NCBI GenBank assembly: GCA_002862465.1
Contig: PKDD01000096.1
Span: 1-50,041, forward strand
Direction: 5' to 3'
DNA length: 50,041 bases
Source of the DNA: Haliea sp.
GTDB taxonomy: Bacteria; Pseudomonadota; Gammaproteobacteria; Pseudomonadales; Halieaceae
Shown here: piece by piece, positions 34,729 through 43,560 of the stretch
Numbering within the stretch: the stretch's first letter is position 1
How the letters are laid out: every line of letters starts with the position of its first letter
The notes under the pieces: generated by a model
What the model was told of the DNA's origin: nothing
The model's database searches: none
Seen by the model: the letters and a program-made list of their open reading frames with translations, nothing else
Translations under genes and position numbers: made by a program

Positions 34729-35931
34729 ATGACCGCGATGCATAAAAAACTGTATTTTCGACTCCGTCAATCTCTGGCCAGCACACTCTTCCTAAAACCC
34801 CAGCCAAAACCTTTAGTCTTCACTGGAGAGGGATCTACGGTGCAATTAAGTAAGGCGATAGGTCGCTTTGGTTTAGGAAAAATTTTAGTGGTAACCGACA
34901 AACCTCTACACGACCTAGGAGTTATTAACCCAACACTGGATGCGCTGCATCAAGCTGGCGTGAAAACAGCTATTTTCGATGGCGTACTCCCGGACCCCAC
35001 AGCACAGATAGTCGACAGCGGCATTGACCGCTATCATCAGGAGGGCTGTGACTCCGTCCTAGCATTTGGCGGAGGCTCTTCTATTGATGCAGCAAAAGTC
35101 ATTGCATTGGGCGCCGCCAATGATAGCAACGCAGCGGGTTGCATGGGTATCAACAAATGCAAACTTCCGGCGGTGCCTTTTTTCGCTGTACCGACGACGG
35201 CAGGCACAGGCTCTGAAGCCACATTTATCGCCGTAATTTCAAATAACGAAACGCATGCAAAGGACGCCGTAGTAGATTCCTGCCTCATACCTAAAGCGGC
35301 GGCACTGGATCCGGAAATAATGCGCGGACTGCCAAAACATATTACAGCCGCCACCGGTATGGATGCACTCACTCACGCAATAGAATCTTATATTGGGCGA
35401 TGGGAGACAGAAGATACAAACTATTATGGGCTGGCGGCGTGCCATCTAGTCTTCAACAATCTCGCGGAAGCCTGTCGCAATGGCGAGAATTTGCAGGCTC
35501 GCGAGTCGATGGCACTGGCTTCACATTACGGCGGACTGGCCATCACCAATGCACTGGTGGGGTATGTGCACGCGATTTCTCATAATCTGGGCGCCAAGTA
35601 TGGAGTCCCGCACGGACTGGGAAATGCATTACTGTTACCGCACATACTGGAACTTCTGAAAGACGACGCGACAGAAAAGCTTGCCGATATTGCTGTCTAC
35701 TGTGGAATGGGTGAGCGCTCCGAGGGACCCACAGCACTGACCCGCAAATTAATTGATCAGGTTTGGGCTCTTAATGATGAGATAGGCATTCCGAGAACAA
35801 CTGATGTTATTCGCACAGAAGATATTGAAGAACTAATCACAGCGGCCTTAATCGAAGGCGGAAACTATCCCTCACCACGATTCATTACAAAACATGAGTG
35901 CCGCGAAGTGCTGATGGCCATAAGTGCATAA
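34729..35931 (+). CDS. Iron-containing alcohol dehydrogenase
   Basis: A 400-residue Fe-ADH (group III). It has LAFGGGSSIDAAKVIALGA for the nucleotide-binding glycine loop and VPTTAGTGSEAT. The metal-binding region includes MDALTHAIESYIGRW and YVHAISHNLGAKYGVPHGLGNALLLPHI. It oxidises an alcohol to an aldehyde or the reverse, with NAD(P). The start at the ATG at 34729 with AAGG upstream is preferred over the long frame from 34621, whose first 36 codons are unlike the family. It converges with the ligase gene. Confidence 0.9.
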   Translation: MTAMHKKLYFRLRQSLASTLFLKPQPKPLVFTGEGSTVQLSKAIGRFGLGKILVVTDKPLHDLGVINPTLDALHQAGVKTAIFDGVLPDPTAQIVDSGIDRYHQEGCDSVLAFGGGSSIDAAKVIALGAANDSNAAGCMGINKCKLPAVPFFAVPTTAGTGSEATFIAVISNNETHAKDAVVDSCLIPKAAALDPEIMRGLPKHITAATGMDALTHAIESYIGRWETEDTNYYGLAACHLVFNNLAEACRNGENLQARESMALASHYGGLAITNALVGYVHAISHNLGAKYGVPHGLGNALLLPHILELLKDDATEKLADIAVYCGMGERSEGPTALTRKLIDQVWALNDEIGIPRTTDVIRTEDIEELITAALIEGGNYPSPRFITKHECREVLMAISA

Positions 35932-36027
35932 ACAGGTGGCACTGCTCTTGCTCAACTCTGGTTCCAGAGGTTTTTCTAATATTTTTAATGTTAGGATCAA
36001 CCCTTTTGACTCGTTCAATGTGCCCAG

Positions 36028-37608
36028 CTAGGCCTCGGGAAAATTCGATTCAGCGGGCTTCGTGCCTTTGTCGGCAAGCACCTTAACGCGATACTCTTCC
36101 ACCAGATGACGTTTATACAGTTTACCGTTATCCATTCGCGGTAGCTTCGGATGAAAGTCCACGGAGCGCGGCATCTTGATGCTGGAGATACGTTCGCGCA
36201 GCCATTCTATAATCTCTATGGCAGTCTCATCCGTAGCGTCTGCCCAATTCATCGGCTCGATGACAGCTTTGACCTCTTCCCCAAACTCTTCATTGGGAAT
36301 ACCAAACACGGCCACGTCAGCCACCTTTTCATGGACAGCTAAAATATTTTCAACTTCCTGCGGATAGATATTTACACCGCCGCTGATGATAGTAAAGTTC
36401 TTGCGGTCGGTAAGATATAGATACCCCTCTGCGTCAACATAGCCAACATCGCCTGTTGTTGCCCAGCCTTTGTCATTGTAAGCCTCCTCGGTTTTTTTGG
36501 GCTCGTTATGGTAATGGAAGCTTCTTTGTTGACCGCCGAAATAGACTGTCCCTATTTCCCCCTGCGGCAGTTCGACGCCTTCATCATCGACAATATGTAA
36601 CTCGCCCACTAGCGTCACACCGACCGAACCCCTATGGGTGAGCCAATTGGCAGAATCGATTAACGTAAAGCCGATGCCTTCGCTGGCAGCGTAGTATTCC
36701 ATAATAATCTCACCCCACCATTCGATCATCTTCTCCTTCACTTCGATAGGACATGGCGCAGCAGCATGAATCGCAATTTGCATAGAACTCACGTCATAAC
36801 TCTGTCGCACCTCTTCCGGGAGTTTAAGCAAGCGGTTGAACATAATGGGAACCCATTGGCTGTGGGTGACGCGATGCTCTTCGATCAACTTCAGCGACAA
36901 CTCGGGATCAAACTTTTCCATGATGACCGACGTACCGCCGTTATAGGTCGTCATCATGTTGTAGTGCAGCGGTGCTGCATGATAAAGCGGAGCTGGCGAC
37001 AGGTAGACAGTCTCCTCACCAAAGCCAAATAATACGCCTAGGGTCGGAGCCGCCCACGGTGGCGTATTGACATCCTTCGCATAATCACTAACAAAAACAC
37101 CCTTCGGCTGCCCTGTGGTTCCGGACGAGTAAAGCATGGGTACACCGTTACTCTCATCTTCTATAGGGACATCCGTCTGCGCATCCGTCGCCTCTTCCCA
37201 GGACTCGAAGCCAGGCTTGATGCCACCGACCATATAATAGTGATCGACACCCGTAGACTCTGCCAGCAACTGCTCTGCCACGTCCGACAGCGCAAGTGAA
37301 CCTATAAACAATTTAGCCCCGCAATTTTGCAAAATATAGGCTGTTTCAGTTTTCTTTAAATGAGTACTGACTGGTGTAAAGATCAATCCACTACGCTGGG
37401 CCGCCCAGACGATTTCCAAGAACTGCCGGTTGTTTTCCAGCATCATGCCAATATGATCACCCGACTTTAGACCTAGTGATCGGAACAATTGCGCTGCCTG
37501 ATTAGAACGCTCATCGAGCTCGCGATAGGTTACAATCTCGCCAGTCGAACCCATAATGATGGCCGGTTTATGGGGATAAGTTTTTGCGGTAATACTGGGA
37601 TGCGGCAT
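36028..37608 (-). CDS. AMP-binding acyl-CoA ligase
   Basis: A 526-residue adenylate-forming ligase. The P-loop-like signature YSSGTTGQPKG is at 160-170, the core segment EIIMEYYAASEGIG follows, then AYNDKGWATTGDVGYVD with the hinge Asp in YLTDRKNF. The C-terminal Lys is in KLPRMDNGKLYKRHL. It converts a carboxylic acid to acyl-CoA through acyl-AMP. The sequence fits long-chain or aromatic acid ligases; the substrate is not readable. The ATG at 37608 has GAGGAA upstream. It lies downstream of the TesB gene on the same strand, and the pair could control acyl-CoA entry and release. Confidence 0.9.
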   Translation of the reverse strand: MPHPSITAKTYPHKPAIIMGSTGEIVTYRELDERSNQAAQLFRSLGLKSGDHIGMMLENNRQFLEIVWAAQRSGLIFTPVSTHLKKTETAYILQNCGAKLFIGSLALSDVAEQLLAESTGVDHYYMVGGIKPGFESWEEATDAQTDVPIEDESNGVPMLYSSGTTGQPKGVFVSDYAKDVNTPPWAAPTLGVLFGFGEETVYLSPAPLYHAAPLHYNMMTTYNGGTSVIMEKFDPELSLKLIEEHRVTHSQWVPIMFNRLLKLPEEVRQSYDVSSMQIAIHAAAPCPIEVKEKMIEWWGEIIMEYYAASEGIGFTLIDSANWLTHRGSVGVTLVGELHIVDDEGVELPQGEIGTVYFGGQQRSFHYHNEPKKTEEAYNDKGWATTGDVGYVDAEGYLYLTDRKNFTIISGGVNIYPQEVENILAVHEKVADVAVFGIPNEEFGEEVKAVIEPMNWADATDETAIEIIEWLRERISSIKMPRSVDFHPKLPRMDNGKLYKRHLVEEYRVKVLADKGTKPAESNFPEA

Positions 37609-37678
37609 TGGTTATTCCTCACTCATTTGGCGTGTTCATGCAATACTATAGAAGTTTCCACTGCAAAGTGACAGCGGC

Positions 37679-38518
37679 CTAACGAAACCGCATGACGCCC
37701 TGCTGCATCGTAGTGGCGACGAGCCGTCCTTCCCGGGTGTAAAAATTACCGCTGGCTAGACCCCGGCCGCCACCGATGCGCTCGGCTTTGACGGTATGTA
37801 ATAACCATTCATCGGCACGGAAATCCTCATGAAACCAGAGTACGTGGTCTAGACTCGCGACCTGAAAGCCAACATGTGCAAAATGCCGTCCATGTGCTAC
37901 CAAGCAAGCGTCAAGAAGAACCGCGTCAGAAAAATACGCGAGGACCGCCTGATGCAAACCAAGTTGATCTGGCATCGGCCCAGTAGTCTTCATCCATGCC
38001 TGCAAAACTGGTTCCCGTGCCACCGGATTATCCCAGTCTACTGGCTCTACAAGACGGATATCCAAGTCTTCTCCGGTAGTAATCATAAAGCTTTCGTCCA
38101 GATTTTCGCGCTCCAAGCTCAACTGACGCTCACTAGGCAAGACCTCTGGAGGCGGCACCTGCGGCATATCAGGCTGATAGTCATCACCGGTGGACGGCAT
38201 TTGGAATGACAACGAACTGACCAAAATAGGCTTTCCTCCCTGCAGCGCGACCACACGGCGGGAACTGAAGCTCAGACCGTCTCGGGCAACCTCTACTTCC
38301 AATATAATGGGTTTAGTTGGATCGCCTGGACGCAAAAAATAAGCATGCTGTGAATGCACAATACGGTCAGTAGCCACGGTTTCCACCGCAGCACTGACGC
38401 ATTGCGCTAGCACCTGACCACCATAAACTCTGAAAGCAGCGGGATGCATATTGCCAGCACTAAATTTATTTTCACCCATAGGCTGGGGCGTTAGAACGTC
38501 GAGGAGTGTATTGAGCAC
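37679..38518 (-). CDS. tesB: Acyl-CoA thioesterase II (TesB)
   Basis: A double-hotdog thioesterase of about 279 residues. It matches the E. coli TesB pattern: RVYGGQVLAQCVSAAVETV, HSQHAYFLRPGDPTKPI, RDGLSFSSRRVVALQGGKPI, LAYFSDAVLL (position of the catalytic Asp), SLDHVLWFHEDFRADEWLLH and TTMQQGVMRF with the catalytic Gln. The Thr of the E. coli catalytic triad is Ser here, in VASLDHV. It hydrolyses acyl-CoAs. The GTG at 38518 gives a family-like N-terminus; the frame is open to an ATG at 38593, which would add 25 residues. It is divergent from the DUF1445 gene. Confidence 0.88.
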   Translation of the reverse strand: MLNTLLDVLTPQPMGENKFSAGNMHPAAFRVYGGQVLAQCVSAAVETVATDRIVHSQHAYFLRPGDPTKPIILEVEVARDGLSFSSRRVVALQGGKPILVSSLSFQMPSTGDDYQPDMPQVPPPEVLPSERQLSLERENLDESFMITTGEDLDIRLVEPVDWDNPVAREPVLQAWMKTTGPMPDQLGLHQAVLAYFSDAVLLDACLVAHGRHFAHVGFQVASLDHVLWFHEDFRADEWLLHTVKAERIGGGRGLASGNFYTREGRLVATTMQQGVMRFR

Positions 38519-38676
38519 GATTGCTACCAGATTGCTAATTAAGGCGCTATTATCCAGATTTGTGCACCAATGCCAAACACCGTTTGGTAACATCTATTCG
38601 CAGCAATCTGCGTCAACGTCGATAAATTTGATATTCTCGACACCGCAGGCAGTATCGAATGAACAAAGGAACAACA

Positions 38677-39459
38677 ATGCCCAGCACATTAACGCCAGAT
38701 GAACTGCGCCAAGCGATACGTTCGGGAGCCTACACAGAGAACACCTCGGGCATGGCAGTGGGCTTCGTGCAATGCAACGTGGTGATTCTCCCCGCAGGAA
38801 ATGCCAGCGATTTTTTACGTTTTTGCCAAGCAAATCCAAAGCCTTGCCCAATCATTGCAGTAGGAGATGCAGGCGCTACCGCGTTGCCTGGACTGGGAAA
38901 TATCGATATCCGCACCGATGTGCCCCGCTACTGCGTGTTCCGTCAGGGCAAAATGACAGAAGAGGTCACGGATATCACGGCACTGTGGCGCAATGATCTC
39001 GTAAGTTTTGCGCTGGGTTGTTCATTTTCTTTTGAAGAGGCGTTAGTAGCGAGTGGATTGGAGGTACGTAATGTGAGCCAAGGGCTGAACGTGCCCATGT
39101 ATCAAACCAATATTGACTGCACTAATGCCGGACCTTTCTCCAGTAAAATGGTGGTCAGCATGCGACCGTTCACCGCCAGCGATGCCATTCGCGCTATTCA
39201 AATCTGTACACGGTTTCCGGCAGTGCATGGCGCGCCAATTCACTTGGGCAATCCGAGCTTAATAGGCATTGGGGATCTGGAGCGGCCTGATTTTGGTGAT
39301 GCCGTGCAGATACATGATACCGAAATTCCCTTGTTCTGGGCCTGTGGCGTTACGCCACAAGTAGCTTTGGCTTCGGCCAGGCTGCCCTTTGCCATCACCC
39401 ACAGCCCCGGGTGCATGCTAATCACTGACGTGCGCAACAGCCAACTAGCAGTGCTATAA
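38677..39459 (+). CDS. DUF1445 protein, D-glutamate cyclase first domain
   Basis: A 260-residue protein of the DUF1445/putative hydro-lyase family. Conserved parts are [58 protein letters not shown] and a late [14 protein letters not shown]. In animals this domain forms the N-terminal half of DGLUCY, which dehydrates D-glutamate to 5-oxo-D-proline. Here the two DGLUCY domains are separate proteins (the second is at 41825). The ATG at 38677 follows AAAGGA. It opens the operon and lies 15 bases before pxpA. Confidence 0.85.
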   Translation: MPSTLTPDELRQAIRSGAYTENTSGMAVGFVQCNVVILPAGNASDFLRFCQANPKPCPIIAVGDAGATALPGLGNIDIRTDVPRYCVFRQGKMTEEVTDITALWRNDLVSFALGCSFSFEEALVASGLEVRNVSQGLNVPMYQTNIDCTNAGPFSSKMVVSMRPFTASDAIRAIQICTRFPAVHGAPIHLGNPSLIGIGDLERPDFGDAVQIHDTEIPLFWACGVTPQVALASARLPFAITHSPGCMLITDVRNSQLAVL

Positions 39460-39474
39460 CAATAGAGGAAATCA

Positions 39475-40206
39475 ATGCAACTCAACTGTGATCTAGGCGA
39501 AAGTTATGGCAGTTGGCATATGGGGCATGATGCTGCAGTTATGCCCTATATCGACCAAGCGAGTATCGCTTGCGGATTCCACGCAGGCGACCCAGTGACT
39601 ATGCGTAATACACTGACAATGGCTGCAAAGCACAACGTTGCAATCGGCGCTCATCCCGCCTACCCCGATATTACCGGTTTTGGTCGTCGCAGCATGACAC
39701 TGAGCCGTGATGAAATCATTGCCTGCCTGCACTATCAGGTGTCAGCATTGGAAGGCATGGCCCAGAGTCAGGGGTTAGCCCTTGCCTATGTCAAACCGCA
39801 CGGTGCCCTCTACCACGATATGATGGCGCAGGAGGACGTACGCGCCGCTATTTTTGATGCGATGGCCAGCTACTATCGCCCACTGACATTGATGCTCCAG
39901 TCTACGCAGCGTGCCGATAAGCACAGAGAGGAAGGGAAATTAGCCGGTGTAAAGTTATTGTTTGAAGCATTCGCAGACCGCTGCTATGCCGACGATGGCA
40001 GTCTTGTACCCAGAAGCCAGCCAGGCGCCATACACAGCCGCGATCATATGCTAGCGCAGGTGCAGCAATTACGGTGTGACAGTAGCGTAACGAGCTTGAG
40101 TGGCGACCGCATTGGGCTACAAGTTGACACCGTTTGCGTGCACGGGGACAACCCCGAAGGCATACACTCCATCGCAGCGATTCGTGCTTTGTTAGATGGC
40201 GACTGA
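39475..40206 (+). CDS. pxpA: 5-oxoprolinase subunit A
   Basis: A 243-residue LamB/YcsF family protein, close to the 244 residues of E. coli PxpA. It starts MQLNCDLGESYGSWHMGHDAAVMPYIDQASIACGFHAGDP and has AYVKPHGALYHDMM with the conserved His pair. With PxpB and PxpC it forms the ATP-dependent 5-oxoprolinase that opens 5-oxoproline to glutamate. GAGGAAA precedes the ATG. It is 6 bases ahead of pxpB. Confidence 0.92.
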   Translation: MQLNCDLGESYGSWHMGHDAAVMPYIDQASIACGFHAGDPVTMRNTLTMAAKHNVAIGAHPAYPDITGFGRRSMTLSRDEIIACLHYQVSALEGMAQSQGLALAYVKPHGALYHDMMAQEDVRAAIFDAMASYYRPLTLMLQSTQRADKHREEGKLAGVKLLFEAFADRCYADDGSLVPRSQPGAIHSRDHMLAQVQQLRCDSSVTSLSGDRIGLQVDTVCVHGDNPEGIHSIAAIRALLDGD

Positions 40207-40212
40207 ATCACC

Positions 40213-40893
40213 GTGAAACTGCGTATAGTCGGCGAGGGTGCCCTAATGATTTATTTTGGAGACGCCATAGATGCTCAGACCTCCATTCGCGTTCAGGCGG
40301 CGACCAACGCTATCGAACATGCGATGCGCGAGGACATTATCGATTTGGTGCCCTCCTACGCCTCCGTCTTAGTGCTCTATAATCCCCTGCACAGCGATTA
40401 CATAAAGATCGCAAGCCGCTTACGCAATGTGCTAGCTCATGCACCCACGCCCAGCGGGCAAGAGCATCGTACTGTCGTGCTGCCGGTATACTATGGCACC
40501 GAAGCAGGCATAGATCTCGAGTCTTTGGCGGAGCGCGCCGACTTATCGATCAATAAAGTGATCGACCTCCATACAGATGCTGAATACAAGGTCTATGCGA
40601 TCGGTTTCGCGCCCGGCTTCGCCTACTTGGGAGAAGTGGATGAGCGCATTGCGGCACCTCGTCTGATGACGCCTAGGGCTAGTGTTCCCCGCGGCTCAGT
40701 TGCCATCGCCGATCGACAAACTGCCGTTTATCCTGCCGCATCGCCCGGTGGGTGGAACCTGATCGGTCGCTGCCCAACACCCATGTTTGATCCCGATATC
40801 CAGCCCTGCATGCCGGTATCGATCGGTGACACAGTTCGCTTTGAAGCGATCAGCCGCGAGCATTTTCTGACATTGGGAGGCGATCTCGCGTGA
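40213..40893 (+). CDS. pxpB: 5-oxoprolinase subunit B
   Basis: A 226-residue PxpB/KipI-like protein. It has the family pattern GEGALMIYFGDAI, VPSYASVLVLYNP, VLPVYYGTEAGIDLESLAE and YAIGFAPGFAYLGEVDERIAAPRLMTPRASVPRGSVAIAD with the C-terminal GGWNLIGRCP. It forms the ATP-dependent 5-oxoprolinase with PxpA and PxpC. The start is a GTG. The stop overlaps the pxpC start by four bases. Confidence 0.92.
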   Translation: MKLRIVGEGALMIYFGDAIDAQTSIRVQAATNAIEHAMREDIIDLVPSYASVLVLYNPLHSDYIKIASRLRNVLAHAPTPSGQEHRTVVLPVYYGTEAGIDLESLAERADLSINKVIDLHTDAEYKVYAIGFAPGFAYLGEVDERIAAPRLMTPRASVPRGSVAIADRQTAVYPAASPGGWNLIGRCPTPMFDPDIQPCMPVSIGDTVRFEAISREHFLTLGGDLA

Positions 40894-41825
40894 GTATGCG
40901 TGTACTTGAACCGGGCATGCTCAGTCTGCTGCAGGATAGTGGACGGCAAGGCCAGCACCGCCTAGGCCTGAGCAATGGCGGACCAATGGATCGTGAGGCA
41001 TTCCGCTATTGCAATCATCTACTGCAAAACTCGCTCAACTGCACCGCCATCGAAATCAGTGTTGGTGGCCTGCAGTTGGAGACTCTTGTCGACACCTATA
41101 TTTGCCTTACCGGTGCGCCGATGCCGCTGAGCATTAACGGCCGAGAAAAGCCTTTGTGGGAGGTTCAGCGCATCTGCGCCGGAGACACAATACGGGTTGG
41201 ATTTGCGAAAGCGGGATGTCGTAGTTATTTAGGCGTGGCTGATGGCTTTAGCATAGAAGCACGTTTTGGCAGTACAGCAACAGTGGTAAGGGAAAATATC
41301 GGAGGCTTACGAGGGCGCAGTTTACAGACCGGCGATGAACTGCCCTGCCCGGTCACACGCGCGCGCAAACAGTATTATTTAGCGGACAGGGACAGGCCTC
41401 GCTATCAAAAGATGTTGACTGTGCGCGTTATCCCTGGGTACCAGCAGCGTCATTTCGACAGAGTGGAACAGCGCCGATTTTTTGGTAGCACCTACACCAT
41501 ATCCGAGCACTGCGATCGTATGGGCTATCGACTAGAGGGCCCTGCCATATCATGTAATATCGAGGGAATATTATCTGAAGGCATCTGCTTTGGTGCAATT
41601 CAACTGCCGCCGGATGGACAACCGATTATATTGCTCAATGATCGTCAGACCATCGGGGGCTACCCGAAAATTGGCGCGGCCTTGTCGCTGGATGTTGCAC
41701 GCATGACCCAATTGGTTCCGGGTAGCAGCGTTCACTTTGCACCCATAACGCACCATACCGCACGCAAGGTGCTTGAGTTATCTGAGCGTTTCACCCTGCA
41801 TAAAATTCTGCAGGAGCGTTACTAG
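40890..41825 (+). CDS. pxpC: 5-oxoprolinase subunit C
   Basis: A 311-residue PxpC/KipA-like protein (310 in E. coli). It shows VLEPGMLSLLQDSGRQGQHRLGLSNGGPMDREAF, CLTGAPMPLSINGRE, SYLGVADGF and VIPGYQQRHF. The later SDRMGYRLEGP-type segment reads CDRMGYRLEGP, followed by LPPDGQPIILLNDRQTIGGYPKIGAAL. It shares the 5-oxoprolinase role with the two preceding subunits. It starts at a GTG overlapping the pxpB stop and ends overlapping the next gene by one base. Confidence 0.92.
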   Translation: MSMRVLEPGMLSLLQDSGRQGQHRLGLSNGGPMDREAFRYCNHLLQNSLNCTAIEISVGGLQLETLVDTYICLTGAPMPLSINGREKPLWEVQRICAGDTIRVGFAKAGCRSYLGVADGFSIEARFGSTATVVRENIGGLRGRSLQTGDELPCPVTRARKQYYLADRDRPRYQKMLTVRVIPGYQQRHFDRVEQRRFFGSTYTISEHCDRMGYRLEGPAISCNIEGILSEGICFGAIQLPPDGQPIILLNDRQTIGGYPKIGAALSLDVARMTQLVPGSSVHFAPITHHTARKVLELSERFTLHKILQERY

Positions 41826-42706
41826 TGCAGGATCAGCAACTCAGCGAATCCATTGAGCAGTTATTGGTGTCTAGTAATCCGCGTCACATGGCTGCCGCGC
41901 AAGCAGCGCTGCCGCCCGGCTATTATTTGCGGGCAGCCAAACATCTGCGAGACGCGACCGGCACAGTTATTATTGCCACTGGATTTCCGGTGTCTGGCAC
42001 CTTTGAAACCGATGGACCGGTCGGCGCCATAGCACTTTACCAAACTCTAGAGTCGCTGGGCGCAAGGCCCTATATCGCATGTGGATCACTACTGGCTCAG
42101 GCACTTGTTGCACGTTATCGCGTAATAGAATTGACCGCACGTAGCCGAGAGACGGCATTCATAGAAGCGACAAAGCAATTATCGACCTTGCGACCTCAAG
42201 CTATTGTCGCGATAGAGCGTCCAGGGATTGCCGCAGATGGCTGTTACTATAATATGCGAGGGGAAGACATTACCGCAGATTGCGTCTATTTTGACCCCTT
42301 CATCAGTCAAGCTAATTGTCCTACTATTGCAATTGGCGACGGTGGCAATGAAATCGGCATGGGCAATATAGCCAAAACGCTGGCGCACATTAACATCAAG
42401 GCCTCGGTTACCTGCTGCAATGAACTGTTAGTAGCTGATGTCTCCAACTGGGGGGCTTATGGCCTCATCGCTTTTTTGGGCTTATGGTCGCAACAGGACT
42501 TATTGGCGCGCATCTCGCCGGGAGAACTGTTTAACTATCTGTCTGCCCGCGGCAGCGTTGATGGCGTAACCGGAAAAAATACGCTCACCGAAGACGGGCT
42601 ATCGCCCTTTGAGGGAATAAAGATTATTGAGCAATTGCGCGTGCTCACACATTTTTCCCCACGCATAACACAGCGCGACTGCATTCAAAAAAGGGTACAT
42701 AAATGA
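41825..42706 (+). CDS. DUF4392 protein, D-glutamate cyclase second domain
   Basis: A 293-residue protein of the DUF4392 family. Typical elements are ATGFPVSGTFETDGPVGAIAL, AIERPGIAADGCYYNMRGEDI and the hallmark IAIGDGGNEIGMGNIAKTL. The C-terminal DGVTGKNTLTEDGLSPFE is also usual. This domain is the C-terminal half of DGLUCY. Together with the DUF1445 protein it completes a split D-glutamate cyclase within the pxp operon, which is unusual against the fused animal form. The GTG at 41825 overlaps the pxpC stop by one base; the gene overlaps the transaminase by four. Confidence 0.85.
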   Translation: MQDQQLSESIEQLLVSSNPRHMAAAQAALPPGYYLRAAKHLRDATGTVIIATGFPVSGTFETDGPVGAIALYQTLESLGARPYIACGSLLAQALVARYRVIELTARSRETAFIEATKQLSTLRPQAIVAIERPGIAADGCYYNMRGEDITADCVYFDPFISQANCPTIAIGDGGNEIGMGNIAKTLAHINIKASVTCCNELLVADVSNWGAYGLIAFLGLWSQQDLLARISPGELFNYLSARGSVDGVTGKNTLTEDGLSPFEGIKIIEQLRVLTHFSPRITQRDCIQKRVHK

Positions 42707-43560
42707 GTATTGTTTATCTAAACGGCAATTATATACCGATGAATGAGGCCCGCATCTCGCCGATGGATCGCGGCTTCCTATTCGGTGACGGTATTTATGA
42801 GGTAATACCCTCCTACAACGGCAAGCTTGTCGCTCTAGCGCCGCACCTTAAACGTATGCAAAACGGATTAGACGAAATAGAAATCGAACTACAAATAGAT
42901 TATGACCATTGGCAAGAAATTGCGTTACAACTAATTGCGCGCAATGGCAGTGGCAACCTAGGACTCTATTTTCAAATCAGCCGCGGCGCTGACACGAAGC
43001 GAGACCACGCCTATCCTGATAAAGTGGAACCGACTGTTTTTGTTTTCACCTACGAAATCCCGCCAGCACCGAAAGCAGACAAAACTTCTGCAACACCCTT
43101 ATCTGTTGTAACTGCTGAGGACCTGCGCTGGCAACGTTGCCATATTAAATCTACGTCACTGTTGGGCAATGTTATGCATTATCAGCAAAGCCAGCCCGGC
43201 GGACACAACGAAACGATTTTGTATAACGATGTACATGAAATTACAGAAGCTTCTAAAAGCAACGTGTATGTAATCAAAAATGGCGTAGTTGCCACGCCGC
43301 TACTAGACAATCAGAAGTTAGCGGGTGTTACGCGGAAGACCCTACTTGAGATTTTGCGTCGCGATGGCAATATAGCGGTCGAAGAGCGCATAGTAACACT
43401 CGCTGAATTAAAAGACGCAGATGAGGTATGGCTTTCCAATTCTACTCGAGATATTGTTCCAGTAATAGCCGTAGATGAAAAGCCCGTCGCCGATGGCCAC
43501 ATTGGGGATGTATGGCTAGCGGCGCAAACACTCTATGCCACTCACAAGTTTGACCACTGA
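42703..43560 (+). CDS. dat: D-amino acid transaminase
   Basis: A 285-residue class IV PLP transaminase that matches the Bacillus D-amino acid transaminase at each key position. MDRGFLFGDGIYEV (Tyr32), the R-x-H substrate-carboxylate motif at 100-102 (Arg100, His102), the PLP lysine Lys149 (RCHIKSTSLLGNV) and Glu182 (EITEASKSNV) are all present. It transfers the amino group between D-alanine and 2-oxoglutarate, giving pyruvate and D-glutamate, with other D-amino acids usable. Its products are thus fed to the D-glutamate cyclase and oxoprolinase in the same operon. It overlaps DUF4392 by four bases and alr by one. Confidence 0.9.
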   Translation: MSIVYLNGNYIPMNEARISPMDRGFLFGDGIYEVIPSYNGKLVALAPHLKRMQNGLDEIEIELQIDYDHWQEIALQLIARNGSGNLGLYFQISRGADTKRDHAYPDKVEPTVFVFTYEIPPAPKADKTSATPLSVVTAEDLRWQRCHIKSTSLLGNVMHYQQSQPGGHNETILYNDVHEITEASKSNVYVIKNGVVATPLLDNQKLAGVTRKTLLEILRRDGNIAVEERIVTLAELKDADEVWLSNSTRDIVPVIAVDEKPVADGHIGDVWLAAQTLYATHKFDH

